A stretch of 64,000 nucleotides of DNA from Labia minor (Eukaryota; Arthropoda; Insecta; Dermaptera; Spongiphoridae), in NCBI GenBank assembly GCA_963082975.1, contig OY720344.1, positions 83,440,053 to 83,504,052 on the forward strand. The letters are read 5' to 3'. The notes beneath the pieces were generated by a model. That model was not told the origin of the DNA and did no database searches. It saw only the letters and a list, made by a program, of their open reading frames with translations. This document shows, one piece after another, positions 44,586 through 58,097 of the stretch. The position numbers and the translations under genes are program-made. The first letter of the stretch is position 1. Each line of letters opens with the position of its first letter.

Positions 44586-44799
44586 ATTATTGACATGCAT
44601 ATATCAATAACGAACAATTTGTAAAGAATGAAATTATCTTTTCAACCGTATTGGAAGATTTTATCATACCTGACAGTTGATAACTTAATGGTCAATAAAC
44701 ATCTAATATTAGTAAAATTCTCAAATTCATCAGCCAAAACATGTGTAAAATTTATCATTTAAAGTTATGTAAACACTTGTATATATATATATATAATAA

Positions 44800-44945
44800 G
44801 TTTTTTGACTGCACATTGCTCAGAATTGTTTGCATATCTTCGCGTTTCATGACCTCTAGAATCCAAAAGTGACTTTCGAATTTTTCATGTTTGTCTGTCT
44901 GTCTGTCCGGAAAATGAGGATGTTATAGACTCAAAATTATGAATT
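44800..44945 (+). repeat. Helitron-related fragment
   Basis: 'ctgcacattgctcagaattg' matches the inside of the Helitron at 458-1484 (near 1190), and is followed by (GTCT)n 'tgtctgtctgtctgtccgg'. No termini seen. Confidence 0.4.
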
Positions 44946-44976
44946 TACATCACAATATTCTTATATACCTCTATAG

Positions 44977-45721
44977 CAGGGATGGGCAAACTTTTTTAGG
45001 ATGCGGTCTACTTCTAATTTTTTTACAATAAGTCGGTCCACCAGATATTTATTAAAATAATAATAATAAACAATGGTATAAATGTACATAGGTAACTAAA
45101 AAAATAGAATAAGAAAGGAACTTAGGTATATATTTTCAAACAAAATTTAAAGATTATAAAAGTATAAAAATATCAAGTTCATAAGAAATATTGATTCGAA
45201 TTATTATTTAAGATAAAGTCATGTGAAATTGTCCGCATTAGAAGATTTACACTGCATATCCTCTGCTAATTTAGTAAATCTTGGTGTATAATTACTAACT
45301 GCCAGTCTTGTACTGCATTCGAGGTGATTGTCTGTAAGACGGGAGCGATATTTTGATTTAATTATATTCATCGTAGAAAATGCAGATTCACATAGGTAGG
45401 TAGAGCCAAAGAACGATGTTAAATTTAATGCGAGACCTTTTAAATTAGGATACTTAACTTCGTCCATTAAATTCCAAAAAATATTTGTAGGATCTGAATT
45501 ATGTGCTTTTAAAATTATGTCATTTTGAAGAAGAACTTCATCTTCCTCAATAGTTATAGAAAACAATTCGTTTATATTTTTGGTTATTTCTTCCCCGAGT
45601 AATGGAATTTTTTATATGCTAAGGAGTAGTTTAAGTAAAAAAGGCAATGAGTAAAGGCGATCACTTTAAAATGACTCGGCGGTCCACCAGTCGATCGCGA
45701 TCGACTTAATGCCCATCTCTG
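44977..45721 (-). mobile_element. hAT element, internally deleted, with transposase remnant
   Basis: TIRs CAGGGATGGGCAAACTT (left) and CAGAGATGGGCATTAAG (right, reverse complement). A perfect 7-bp duplication, tctatag, directly abuts both ends (44970-44976 and 45722-45728). hAT elements normally make 8 bp, so one base is lost or changed. The 745-bp element holds only the end of a transposase gene. Confidence 0.85.
45219..45566 (-). pseudogene. hAT transposase C-terminal dimerisation region
   Basis: 115 open codons. Residues about 46-100 read LNLTSFFGSTYLCESAFSTM then KSKYRSRLTDNHLE and RLAVSNYTPRF, the hAT C-terminal (hATC) dimerisation domain with its signature CESAFSTMNxIKSKYRSRLTD. The closest described relatives are the ZBED5 / GTF2IRD2-like lineage of hAT proteins. 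The BED finger and the RNase H-like catalytic core are absent, so this is a 3' remnant of a transposase usually over 550 residues long. The frame is uninterrupted, so the deletion may be fairly recent. Confidence 0.85.
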
Positions 45722-45981
45722 TCTATAGTAACATAGGCTATAAATTGTATTAATATCTAATCATTAACCGCAGAAATTAATTTTTTAAAGTTTATATATA
45801 TTACTCCGTGTTGTTCATTCAAGAGCCTTGTGTGGCCCACAGACTCTAGCGGAATCATTTTCACAATGTGTATATATTAATTATTATAGCAATTCCTAAT
45901 CAAAGAATTATTATAATATTTAACTTTTTATTTTTATTTTAAACTCTACAATGTTCAAACGATCCCGATGATACTTTAGAA

Positions 45982-46284
45982 CAGTGATTCCCAAAGTGGG
46001 CGATACCGCGCCCTCTTGGGTGCTGCAGCGATCCAGGGGGCGGTGATGGCCAGAGGTGCATTTAGGGAAAATTACTTGTATATTACTTTTCTATTCTGAG
46101 TTCAATAAATAGATACATATTTTCAATGTTTCAAATTTACACCTTTATTTATACTATTTTGCGAATGATAAATTTATCTTTTTGTTTAATGATATTAAAT
46201 TAAAAAAGCTAATTTCTAGAGGGCACTGTATAAATTTTTTTCTGGAAGGGGGGCGCTTGGCCACAAATAACCTGGGGACCAATG
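45982..46284. mobile_element. hAT MITE (family 1), copy 2
   Basis: Left TIR CAGTGATTCCCAAAGTGGGC; right end '...ggggaccaatg'. A perfect 8-bp duplication ctttagaa is at 45974-45981 and 46285-46292. 303 bp, opposite in orientation to the copy at 24432. Confidence 0.9.
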
Positions 46285-47191
46285 CTTTAGAAATTAGAAA
46301 ATATTTTCCGTTCAATTTCATTTTATTTCTAGTTTTTTTTTTTCATTTTTAACCGAAATTATAAATTAAAAAAAAAGAATTAGTGTTCATACATCATGAA
46401 TTTGTTATAATACTAGAAAATAAACTCACCTTAAAGAGTATTTTTTTATTATAATTATAGAAAAGGGAATTTTACACTTTCTACTTAAAATAATTCCTAC
46501 AAAAATATGTTCTCATATTTTTCTTTTAAATTAAATTGAAATTTGAATTAATTAATTTAATATTATATTAATAATAATATAAATAAATTATAATATTTTA
46601 ATTTCAATATTTCAACATTACTATCTTTAGACTGATATCGTCATATGAGACGGACACTGACACCGATTAGTATATTTGATTTGTAAGTATATATATAAAT
46701 TTTTATTTAAATTTCTATTTAGCATTCAAAATAAATTAATTTATTCTAAAAATATTGATAGAAAAAAAATGGTAATGAATTTTTATATCATGTAGAATGG
46801 AAATAGAGTTTTTAAATAATATATAAGTATATATGTTAAAATTAATTCTAAAATTATAATTATTTCCAAAGACAGATTACTAAACCACTTTGAATCATTG
46901 CATTGTTTTTAATTTTTTAATCCTTTGTTGATTAATTAGACATTTCATGATTTAATAAAGGAAAAAAACAATTAAAATATTTTTCCCATAATCTACACAA
47001 ATAGTCTTAACTCAAAAGGTACTTAGTGTTATATGACATATGATCAGATAAACTGAATATAACTTTTACTAGTACGTTAAGATTACATTGAATTTTTCTA
47101 TTAATTCTATTTTTTGTCTAATTATAAAAGGTAAATTTGTAAAAAAAAAATATCCAACAGAAAAAAGAAATTGAATATTATAAGGAATTAG
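46285..47191. other. A+T-rich sequence with a small shared motif
   Basis: About 46612-46680 ('ttactatctttagactgata') is shared loosely with 55612-55660 and, reversed, with 57600-57650, apparently an old dispersed repeat. Confidence 0.4.
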
Positions 47192-47802
47192 CTGGAATGT
47201 CTCCACTCGACTTCTCGCAATTTGAATTGGATTAAATAACATAATATATTATATTTAAATTAAATTTAATTAATTATAAATTATAAATTAAAATTAATAA
47301 ATAATATTTATTAAACCAGCGCATGTTTGGCTCTTTGTTGATGGCACCACGTCACGTGTTGGCGCGTTAGATTTTAAAAAATAAAAAATTAATTCTGGTA
47401 TTTTCAGCGATTTAATCAAGCTGAAATTCTATATATAGGAGTTTTATACAATTTTTAATCATGTGAAAAATTATCAAACATATTTCTTTATTTTACCGTC
47501 ATTTTAGAGGAAAAAAAATCAAAACGTTGTAGGTAATGACCCTCTTCCGGTTGAGCTACATTTCTCAAAAGTTGATAGAAAACTACGAATTTTGAATAAG
47601 GCCCATGTACCAAATTTCATGATTCTAACTCAAACCGTTTTTGCGTAATCTTGTCTACATACACACATATATATATACACACACACACACATTTTTTTTT
47701 CAACCTTAGTGAAAATGATTCAGGAACCTTCAAAACGTATAAAAACATCAAAATATCAAAATTTTCGTGATCGCAATACGATCTCTGGAGAGATAGTAAA
47801 AA
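47192..47802 (-). repeat. Five-copy (TG)n repeat family, copy D
   Basis: Reverse copy bounded by 'ctggaatgtctccactcgac' and 'cgatctctggagagatagta', with an (AC)n tract at about 47678-47692 and all main blocks. Confidence 0.75.
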
Positions 47803-50031
47803 TAGATGAATTTTATAATCATTTATCGGAGAAAGGATTATAATTGGACAATAAAATGACACATTTATAATATTATTTTGTATTTAATATTTAATTGAAC
47901 GATTTTTTTTTAATTGAAAATGATTGATTTAAAGATGTCTTGCGTATATGGATGAGGATTTTATTCCAATTTTCACAAAAAAAAAATAAAAAAAATAAAT
48001 AAAATAAAAATTGGCATCTATAAAGAATGATTATCCAATTTGAAAGGTTCTAATCAATTTGATTGGTTCTTTGTTGAATGATCCATCAACCTCATTATAT
48101 GGTCTATTCAGTTGGATGTTATTTATGAAATAAACGTGTTTTGCATATAAAAGGAATCGAATAGCTTTTTACATATATACTAATATATAAATTATTATTT
48201 ATTTCAGATTGATATATAAGTCAATTGTTTTTTCTTTCAGCTCCCGGATGTGTTAACCGATGTAATGATTATACTTAATCTAAAATCAAAATTTCTTTCA
48301 TCAGAAAAGTTTCACAAACATTTGTCTTAAATGTTTTTCTATTCAATAATAAATATTGATCCTATATTAATATCACATTGGTAACCATTTACATTTTATT
48401 AATTTTATTCAGGAAATCATTATTGATTTAGTTCAAACATATTTGGCAATCCATCTAAGATATCCTTTCGTTTTTATTTTTCAACTATAAAAAGTAAGAT
48501 TTTTCAATAATTTCTCTTCGAAATGAAATATAAGAAAGAAAGAAAGTTATCTAATATTTGAAGTGAATATTATAATATCACTTCATAGAGTTAATGATAT
48601 TTTTTTCTTTATTATAAATATAAAGTTTTCTTTGAAGTTTCTTTCTTTTTTGATTCAAAATCAGTAGTCGATATTTGATGTTTAAGATTGATTTAAAGTG
48701 TAATATATAATTAATGTTTGAGACTTACATGCAATATATTCATCAAGAGACATTTTTGAATATGAGAAAAGAAAAGAATTTTTGAAAATCACGAAAATAA
48801 TTTTTACATGAGGAAAGTCATAATTGATTTGGCTAGATCTGGAGCGTATGGAGGATGAGATTGAACATCTGTTTCTGTAATATAATTTTCTTTCACTTCT
48901 ATTAAAAACTTACTTCAAACTTCAAACACACATAAACTTCTAGTGTATTAAATATTTTTATTCTGGGATACAAATTGTTTTATAGAAATAATTATATATA
49001 ATTTTCATTTTGTATACTTTTTTATTGAAATTTGTCTGTATTTTATATTGTCCAGCTTTGGAATGCTTTAGTTTGAATTAACAAAGTATTACAAAAAATG
49101 AAAAATCAAACTTGATGCATTTAAGAAAGATAATCAAATGAAAATTCAAATTCATATATTAATTTGAGATAATAAATAAATAATCGAAGAAAATTTTTAT
49201 TACTTCAAAGGTAAAAAACCTGAATATTTTATTAAATTTTAAAATTAGTAAGTGAATCAATAAAATAAAGAAATAAAATTTTCTAAAAAATTGCAAATTA
49301 TTGAATAAATATATGAATAAATTAAAATTATTAGTATTAAAATGATTAAATTATCTCCTTCCCCTTTTATTAACCTTAACCTTAAAGAATCATGAAGCTA
49401 CAATAAACAATGAAATGAACTTTTTTCAAATTTTTTCTTCATTTTAATCCCGGTTCAATTCATTATTCAACATTATGATCATCTATAAAAATAAAATGAT
49501 TTTAATTATACTCTAAAAATAAATTCTTGAAATTTGCAATTATAACTATTTAAATCCTGGTGTTTTGTTATAGAAATTTACAAACAAGAGGAATTTTATT
49601 TTTGTATATAAATTCCAAGTGATTTTCCATCAATCATTTGACTGACCTTCTTTTCTAATCAAGTGGCTTGAAGAATGTTAAAATCTACATGAAACTTGAT
49701 TATGATCATTCATTCCTCTTTAATTAACCTTCATTGCAATAATGAGGAAATAGATTATAAATTTAAATGGTGTACATCGCTCTGGTGGATTTTTATAATT
49801 CTGATTATAAAATAAAATAGACAATGTTTTATTTAATTTCTTTATTTTCATTTATTTTAATTAACATAAATATTTCTTCTGAAGTCGAAAATATTTAAAA
49901 TAAAAATATAATCCAAACCATAACTTAGTGATCAAATTCTGATATACTGAACTTGAGAATGAAGTTTTAAATCGCCAAAAGTTCACAAATATTTAATATA
50001 TATATATAAGTATATATATAATAGTCTAGAT
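47803..50031. other. A+T-rich sequence, one possible terminal exon
   Basis: At 48227-48240 'ttttttctttcag' is a textbook 3' splice acceptor. What follows (CTCCCGGATGTGTTAACCGA...) is briefly open (PGCVNRCNDYT then stop in one frame; LPDVLTDVMIILNLKSKFLS... in another), with AATAAA at about 48348. Nothing else recognised. Confidence 0.3.
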
Positions 50032-50432
50032 CAGTGATTCTCAACCTGGGCGATATCGCCCCCTGGGGGGCGACGACATCTTAAAGGGGGCGATTATTTG
50101 ACTATACGATTTTGGGGGGCGATAAGTTATTTTTGGGGGGCAAAATCATTTTCAACTCTAAAAAAAGGTAAGATGATTTTGCGAATAGGCTTTTTAAACA
50201 TTTTCTCTTTTTTTCAATTTTTTTCAATATGGTTCTAAAAAAAAAACTCAGATGATTTTGCAATCAGGTTCTGAAACTCGATTTTTCAATAATGCTCTAA
50301 GTATCTCCTAGTTTACCTACCTTATATTAGGGTTTATCATGCAACTTTTATCTGTAAAAATTTATAGGGGGGCGAATTAAGAAGCGGGTCTTACAAAGGG
50401 GGCGTTTGGTCCAAAAAGGTTGAGAAACACTG
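50032..50432. mobile_element. hAT MITE (family 2)
   Basis: Left TIR CAGTGATTCTCAACCTGGGC; the right, reverse-complemented, reads CAGTGTTTCTCAACCTTTTT. A perfect 8-bp duplication gtctagat is at 50024-50031 and 50433-50440. 401 bp, non-coding, rich in GGGGGGCGA runs near both ends. Confidence 0.92.
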
Positions 50433-51144
50433 GTCTAGATCTAGATCCTTCTATTTAAGTATAACAAATGCTCCATGTGGCTCCTCTGGTAACTCAGTTA
50501 AGAAGTTTTCTAAATTTCTATACAAAGAATGTTTATAATAAATATTAAAATTTTTAATTTAATTTCTAATAAATATTAAAAGTAAATCAATTTCAATTAA
50601 ATGAAATTTAATATTACTCCTAAATTCTGATTAATATTTTCTAAAACAAAATATAATTTAAGCAAATAGCCACCATGACATATTAAAAATAAAAAACAAA
50701 TGATTTCAAATTGTATTGAATCTTTTAAATAATTTTATTTGTTAATATTGTTATAATTACTTTTAAATTAATTTCAATTAAATTAAATATTAATTAATAA
50801 ATATTTTATTATTTAAAACACTATTATTTTTTAGCAAAGATGATATATGATATAAATTAAACATTGGTTTACTAAACCATGGTCATTTTTCTGAGGACAT
50901 TTATACAGAAATTTTCATAAAATAAAAGAATGCGTTGTCATTATTAATATCGTATATAAACAATTTAAAAGTCGAAAAAAAGAAAATATCCTTGGTCAAA
51001 AGTGATCAACAAAGAAGGAATTTGAATCCCGTCGTTTCACTATATTTTAAATAAGATCACAAAAAGATATGAATATTTAAATATACTGATTGAATTAAAA
51101 TGAATTAAAAGCTTTTGCATACAGACTTTCAACCAAATACTATG
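50433..51144. other. A+T-rich sequence, possible body of the next Helitron
   Basis: The Helitron 3' end at 51145-51219 must extend leftward, but no 5' terminus (A|TC) could be chosen. Confidence 0.35.
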
Positions 51145-51219
51145 AATTACTTCGGGAGTACAGGGGTCAGGGCCCCCTTTCGAGGTGCAAAGAACGCCGA
51201 AGGGGCTCTGAGAAGCTAG
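51145..51219 (+). mobile_element. Helitron 3' end, same family as 458-1484
   Basis: 'agtacaggggtcagggcccc', then 'gaacgccgaaggggctctga' and 'gaagCTAG' followed by T. Each block is homologous to the minus strand of 458-530, including a partly decayed terminal hairpin (about 51192-51208). Confidence 0.75.
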
Positions 51220-51628
51220 TATAATATAATATAATATTTAATGTAATTGAAAATAAATATATGTATAAACAGGCTAATATTCGCTTAGATTCTTAAAGTC
51301 AAAGAAGCAAAACAAAAAATAGAATATAATAATATAATAATAATTTTATTATTATGTATATAGAAGACCCTTACTTAATTAACAATTATAAATATATGTT
51401 TTTTAAAATTAATTTTAATAATCAAAAGAAATTGTATACTCAATTAAATTTTAAATATTTCAAATACCATTATTCAATTTAAATACAATATTTGCAAATA
51501 ATTCAATGCTATATAATCTAAATAGAATGTAAATGTTTTATTTATGATCCATTTTGTCCGTCTTCATGTACCATGTGGAAATTTCAAGGTTTATAACATT
51601 TGATCGCCGCCGGGTTTAAATCTTATAT

Positions 51629-51659
<31 letters not shown>

Positions 51660-52139
51660 ATGCAGTCAAATTATATACAGGTTTTTGAACCAGTTCAAAA
51701 TATACCTAATATGCATTTAACTTAATACAGAATATTGTATTGAAAAAATAATGTTTTGTCATTGAATAATGTATAATGTGTAGTCATTGGGTTTATTATG
51801 AATTATTTAAATAAACATATCTTATGTACAGTGATGGAATATGTAAACGCCATGAGGGCAATGGCAATGACTTTTTCAACTAATTGATTGCCGATTACAT
51901 TTTTCCGTTTTATATTTGAAATATTATTTTTAATTAATTAATTTATCTAGACATTAATGAAGCTTCAATTTCATTTCTAACGAAATTATTTTAATACAGA
52001 CACAACTACTATTACAATAATAATAATAATCATATATTACAATTTATAAAATTAAATTATTGTACATGTATATTTTATATTTAAAATATATTAAAATATA
52101 AAGTTGAAAAAGTTTGGTAAACTAAAATTAAAATCAAGT
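51220..52139. other. A+T-rich sequence, nothing recognised
   Basis: A short tRNA-like scrap 'cgccgccgggtttaaatc' lies at about 51605. No gene. Confidence 0.45.
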
Positions 52140-52500
52140 TTCAAGTTTATTAATAGGTTTATTTTATGCGCATTTCAGCTGAAATATATTACAATCAGGA
52201 ACTTCTATCCCATTATTACAAAATATCTTTTAATATTTATATTCATTGAAAATTTTATTTAAATTATTTTTGATATAATATTTAATAGTTAATTAGCTAA
52301 GAAGAAATAAGCTTTTAATTATGGCTTAATAACGAAAATGCGCATAAAACAATTATATCACACAACGTGAAATTTCACTGAGAGTTTAATTAAAAATTAT
52401 ACTTTGTGAGTTTGAGGTATGTTTTTTTATGTTTTATTATAGTAGGTGTATATAATTTATGAAAATATTCCAACTAGTGCCTATGGTTAAATATATTAAT
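52140..52500 (-). repeat. Dispersed repeat with TTTATGCGCATTT core
   Basis: The core occurs at 52163-52176 (plus) and, inverted, at about 52336-52349. The minus strand of 52320-52500 aligns with 33660-33860. The two cores face each other about 170 bp apart. Confidence 0.5.
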
Positions 52501-52591
52501 TTCATAAAGTTGATAATTAAATATCTCTCTTCTTGATCAGTTTGTTTATAATTATCACAATCTAATCAATATGTACTCTATAACTAAATGA

Positions 52592-52636
<45 letters not shown>

Positions 52637-53821
52637 TATACTTATATTTAAAAATTGTAAAAATCTTAAAAAGTTATATTATTATGAAAATGTGTGATAT
52701 ATACAGTGATCTTGAATTATTTTGGTTCTGAAACCTATTTCAATTGCGATATTTTAAAGAAAATATATAATAACAATTACTTTTATGAAATTTATATCAT
52801 GAAAGACTTTTCATAAATCCAAGCCAAAATGTTACATCATTTTTATTATATAGACTTACTTATAGACTATTGATTCATTGATTCATCAATTTTGGATTGT
52901 TTCTTCATCATTTAACCTATTACTCTAGAATCAAATATTGATATTGCTGAATGTTTTCCAAATAAGGATTCATTTCTTGATGATTACAAATAAAGCAGAA
53001 ATTATTATTATTATCAATTAGATATAATCAACCGGTATATTACTATCAATTGCGAAATTGTAATCAGCGTTTCTGCAGCACATCAAGATAATTATTGAAA
53101 CGAGAGAGGACGAAATTAATTAAACCAATTCTTCTTCTTCTCTCTCATTTGACAGAATATAGAGAGAAAAAAATGAGAGCCTATTAACTTCCAATAATAG
53201 GTTGATAAAAATCTTCGATTCTTAATTATCAAAGATAAATTGAAGTGCTATTGATGATAGGAAAAAACCTTTTCTATTGAATCATTTCAATAAAATTCAT
53301 TTCTTTAATTTATGAATAAAATTATTTTATATTCTACTATTTATTTTCATAAATTTTCATTTATATATTATAATTATATCAGTAATAATTACAAAATCAA
53401 AATATAAATTATTTAGATTTAAAGTTGAGATAACTTAGTCTTTTAATATTTAAATATGAATTAAAATTAAATCAGAATTCCCCAGAAGATGATGAATACT
53501 TTATTCATATAAATAAAGATAATCTAACATAACAATATCAATTACATAAAATGAATATTAATTGAAATTATGGTAAACAAAAGAGCAGGTGTAGCCATAA
53601 AATTATCCTAAGGAAAATATTAACACTGATATTATGAAATTTTATTTTCAAAGAGGACTAAATATTGTTAAATGTTATATAGATTAAATTAAATGAAAAT
53701 TAAAAAAAATAAATTAAAAATTGTATTATTATTCATATATATAATTTTTTAAGAATTTTATATGAATAAAGAATATAAATTATTATTAATATTATAATAT
53801 ATAATAAATTATTAATATTAT
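52501..53821. other. A+T-rich sequence, nothing recognised
   Basis: (TA)n at about 52592-52633. Confidence 0.5.
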
Positions 53822-54345
53822 TACTATTTCTATTGCGATCATGAAAATTTTCGACGTCGAGATTTTGATGTTTTTATACGTTTTGAAGGTTCCTGAATTA
53901 TTTTCACTAAGGTTGAGAAATATGTCTTTGTGTGTGTGTGTGCTTATGTAGACAAGATTACGCAAAAACGGTTTGATATAGAATGATGAAATTTGGTATA
54001 CAGGCATTATTCAAAATTCGTATTTTCTAAAGAGACGTAAAAATAAATTTATATGTTTGATAGTTTTTAACATGATTAAAAATTGTATAAAACTGCTATA
54101 TATAGAATTTCAGCTTGATTGAATCGCCTAAAGTACAGAAATTAATTTTTTAACACCTTGACTGCCAATCTCGCGCCAGCACGTGACGTGGTGTCATCAA
54201 CAAAGTGCCAAACACGCGTTGGTTTTATAAATATTATTTATTAATTTCAATTTATCATTTAATTAATTATATTTAATTTAAATATATAATATATATTAAT
54301 TAATCCAATTCAAATTTACGAGATAGTCGAGTGGAGACACTCCAG
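53822..54345 (+). repeat. Five-copy (TG)n repeat family, copy E
   Basis: 'tattgcgatcatgaaaattt', (TG)n, 'caagattacgcaaaaacggt', then 'ccttgactgccaatctcgcg' and 'gtggagacactccaga'. An internal block of about 90 bp present in copy B is missing. Confidence 0.75.
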
Positions 54346-54439
54346 ATTTTTTATTGAAATAATTTAGTAAGAATAATGTAAATTTTTACATTTTTAAATT
54401 TTGAATATATTCATTTAAATTAAATATTTTTTAATTAAA

Positions 54440-54560
54440 CCTCCTCTGAGTTTTTGTACAATCCTACGAAAGGACAGCGCCTATCAAGTCGGTTACCGCC
54501 TAAGTGAGGTAAAGGTGTTCTATGATCAGAATAACATTTCACTCAACCTGTTTTTAATTA
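54440..54560 (-). mobile_element. tRNA-derived SINE, copy 5 (tail only)
   Basis: 'caatcctacgaaaggacagc', 'agtcggttaccgcctaagtg' and 'aggtgttctatgatcagaat' match the tail part of copies 2 and 3. Confidence 0.55.
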
Positions 54561-56299
54561 AACCCTTACTATATTTTATAAATGTATTTGAACATAAATC
54601 AAACTTATGTTATTTAAAATTATCACATGATAATAAATTTAGTTAAGTATATTCAATTGAAAGTGATCTAATTATAAATACAAAAATTGATTTATATTTT
54701 ATGTTATCTTTTTTATCCCAGCAAGGACAATCTTTAGAATTGTAAACTTATTTTCTATCTTCTATCACTTATTTCCCATTCAAAGTAAACATTTCCTCTT
54801 TCTCATTTGCATAGAATAAAGTTATAAACTAGGTGCAAGGTGTTAGAATTTATAAAACGAATAATTTTAAATTTATTCACTATTGTATCGTTTATTATTA
54901 GGCTTATTATTAGTTTATCGGATCAATTCGATTCCATTCTTTTTATATTTCTCGACTTCAATTTTTTTTTTTTTCATTACTAACCTAATTTTTAAAAAGT
55001 TGAAATAAAAACGAGTTATATATATACTTGTAATACTAGAGAATAAAATTATTTTCTAAATTAATATTAAAAGTACCTGGCTCGGTCATTAAAAAAAAAT
55101 ATTCCTTAAATATCTCAAAAATATACCAATATATACTGGTTCACCGAGTTGCCGCTGGGTACTTTAAAAAGATTCTTCCTTATGAATTATAAATATATAT
55201 ATATTATATATTTAAGATTAAGATTACTATTTAAAATAAATATACGAAAAAATATATGAAATTCAAAAGAACATAACCTCAAAGAAAATAGTCATAAAAC
55301 ATACAGCCCTTAAACGTACGTATTAATGCACTGAAAGACAGAAAAGTATGGGCTGTGGATATAACACGAATATTTAATATAATTATATTAATATAATATA
55401 TATATATATTTGCTAGTATAATAAGATAAGATATTTTATGGAAAGGAATTTTACTTATATATATACTAATTTAAAAAACATCCATAAACACATATAATTT
55501 ACATTTTCTTGAAAATTAAATTTTCATTCTAATTTAATTAAATATAAAATAATTAAATTAATATAATAATAATAAAACAAATAAAATATTTATTTTAATT
55601 TCAATTTATAAACATTGCTATCTTCAGAATAATTATATCACATGTCGGTATAGAGAAACCAACACAAATAATTCTTATAGATTTATAGAATTAGAAATTA
55701 TACTAATATTTAATATGAAACATTATTGATTAAAATTCTAACTTTTTATTTATAATAAATTTAAAAAAACTCTCCATTTTGATATTCGAAAAAAATGTAT
55801 AAAGGTTTAAATTTTAAGTTAGAATATATTTTATTAACATATATTTTTATGAATAAATTTATTTATAAAAAATCTATTTTATTTAAATGACATAATAAAA
55901 TTAATATTAAGATTAACATAGATCATCTTTATTTTAAAAGAAAAACACGAAATTATAAGTTCCTATTAGAAAGTATATTTCTTGGGACAATTGAATTTAT
56001 AGTGATTCTTATTTTATTTACTAAAACCGATAAAAAGCAATTGATTAGAATTTAGAATACTTATAAATAAATTTAATTGTTATAGGTTGTTTTTTAATGG
56101 GAAATTCAAATATTGGAAATTGCCTTTTTCTCATGTTCCATTTATTTCAACGATTTATGTAGGTATATGTCTACACAAATCAGTAAATAAATATTACTAG
56201 GATCTGAATTAAAAATCATTTCCGTGAGCCTCATTTTAAAGATTGATTAATGAAAATATATACAATATATATATATATATAAATCAAGTGCTATTTATC
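54561..56299. other. A+T-rich sequence with small repeat scraps
   Basis: 55413-55440 ('tgctagtataataagataag') is an inverted terminus of the composite family. 'acatacagcccttaaacgta' near 55300 recurs inverted at about 56655-56685. No gene. Confidence 0.4.
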
Positions 56300-56640
56300 T
56301 TATCTTTTATAATTATACTAGCAAAAATTGTATATATTTATATATTTGTTTTTTTGAAATATTAAACCGCTCTAAGGATTTTATGAAATTAACAAGATCG
56401 AGAATATTTTTAAAGGAAAATCGTTCTGTATTGAATTCAGCTCGGTAAAAATCATCTTTATTAGTTTTTTCTTAATTTAAAATATGAAACTTAAATGACA
56501 TCAGCAACTACGTCAGACAGTGCTTCCTTAAATAAAAAATATTGTAAATAAAATAAAATTATAAAAATATTTATTTTAATAATATTTTATAAGGAAATAA
56601 CGAAATATATGTTATATCAACAAGCCATATTTTTCTCTTT
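56300..56640 (+). repeat. Start fragment of composite repeat family
   Basis: 'atctttataattatactagc', then 'accgctctaaggattttatg', 'ttagttttttcttaatttaa' and a decayed 'atgacatcagcaac' block. Same order as at 2095, truncated. Confidence 0.5.
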
Positions 56641-58080
56641 TTGTGCATTAATACGTACATACGTTTAAGGGCTGTATGTTTTATGACTATTTTTTTTAAT
56701 TATTGGAAATTGTTATATTATATTTTGTCGTTTATTTATTTTAAATAATAATCTTAATCTTAAATATTCATAGTTCATAAGGAATATTTTTTTAAAGTAC
56801 TTCAGAAATTATTTCTCATATAAGTTTATTAAAAATATTTATTATTACAACTCATTCATATAATTTATTTCATTTTCAAACAGTTTTTTTTTATTTTTCT
56901 GAATTTTTATATTATAATTTTTTTCATTATATTTAATGAGGTTTATTATTATTATATAATTTATATTAAAACAAAAAATCTAAAATTTCCAAGAAATTCT
57001 TCTTTCTAATCGAACCAATTTCTAATTTTAATTTTTTCATCACATCACTCTAATAACATACCTATAAGTGTATCCATATACTTTAAAGCAATTTGGAATA
57101 ATAATTAGTTATAAAATAAATATCAAATATATATATATATATATATTTCATAACAAAGAGTAGTGAAATTCAATTCCTTCAATATTGTTTACGTTAAATC
57201 TGAAGAAACTATTTAAATATTTATAAACATATTAAATAAAATATTAACTCTATTTAAATAATTAACAGATATATCAATTAAAATTTTTAATATTGATTAA
57301 AAATATTTTTCGTAAGAGAATACCATTGCCTTCATAGCCTTTGATTATTAAACTAACTCAAACTTCTTTGCTTAACAATTATTAATCATTTTAGTCCAAT
57401 ACAAAAATATTAAAATTTAAAATAAAAAATATAAATAAATAATATATACATAATAATATACAATTTTATTTTATTTCTTGTTTTAATTACAAAATAAATT
57501 TTGATTATTATGAAATTTATTTATATTTGATTATTCTAAATTTAAAGAGAATAAATTATTTTTATAATCTAAAATACGAATTTGTGACTGTTTCTGACTG
57601 CCCATATATGACATAATCACTCTGAAGATAGAAATGTTGAAATATTGATACAAATATATTTTATTTTATTTATTATTATTACTACATATTATTATCAAAT
57701 TAATTTTAAATTTCAATTTAATTTTTTAAAAAAAGATAATTATATAATTTGATATGATAATTTTTTTAATGGTAAGTAAAATTCTCCTTTATAATTATAT
57801 TTTAAAAATCCCCGTCAAGGCTGGTCCAACCAGTGGTCAAACCAAAAAATATTCATTTTTTTTTTGTAAAATTTACATAAAAATAATTTATAATTCATTA
57901 CTTAATTAAATTAATCAAAATTTACCTACTTAATTAATAAATTAACCTTAAATAGTATTGAAACAAAAGAAAATAAATAGTTCATATCATTATACTTATA
58001 TAAAAATGAGCTTTGAAAATAGATAATATATTCTTATATTCTTAACTAATTATCTTAAATACAAGTTGATATTATATACT
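56641..58080. other. A+T-rich sequence, nothing recognised
   Basis: About 57600-57650 is the inverted relative of the 46612 motif. Confidence 0.45.
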
Positions 58081-58097
58081 CTCCCTTTAATAGGAAA

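Noticed and set aside
45219-45566. A domesticated host gene (ZBED5/GTF2IRD2-like)
   Set aside because: The frame is enclosed by hAT TIRs and a target duplication, so it is an internally deleted transposon, not a host gene.
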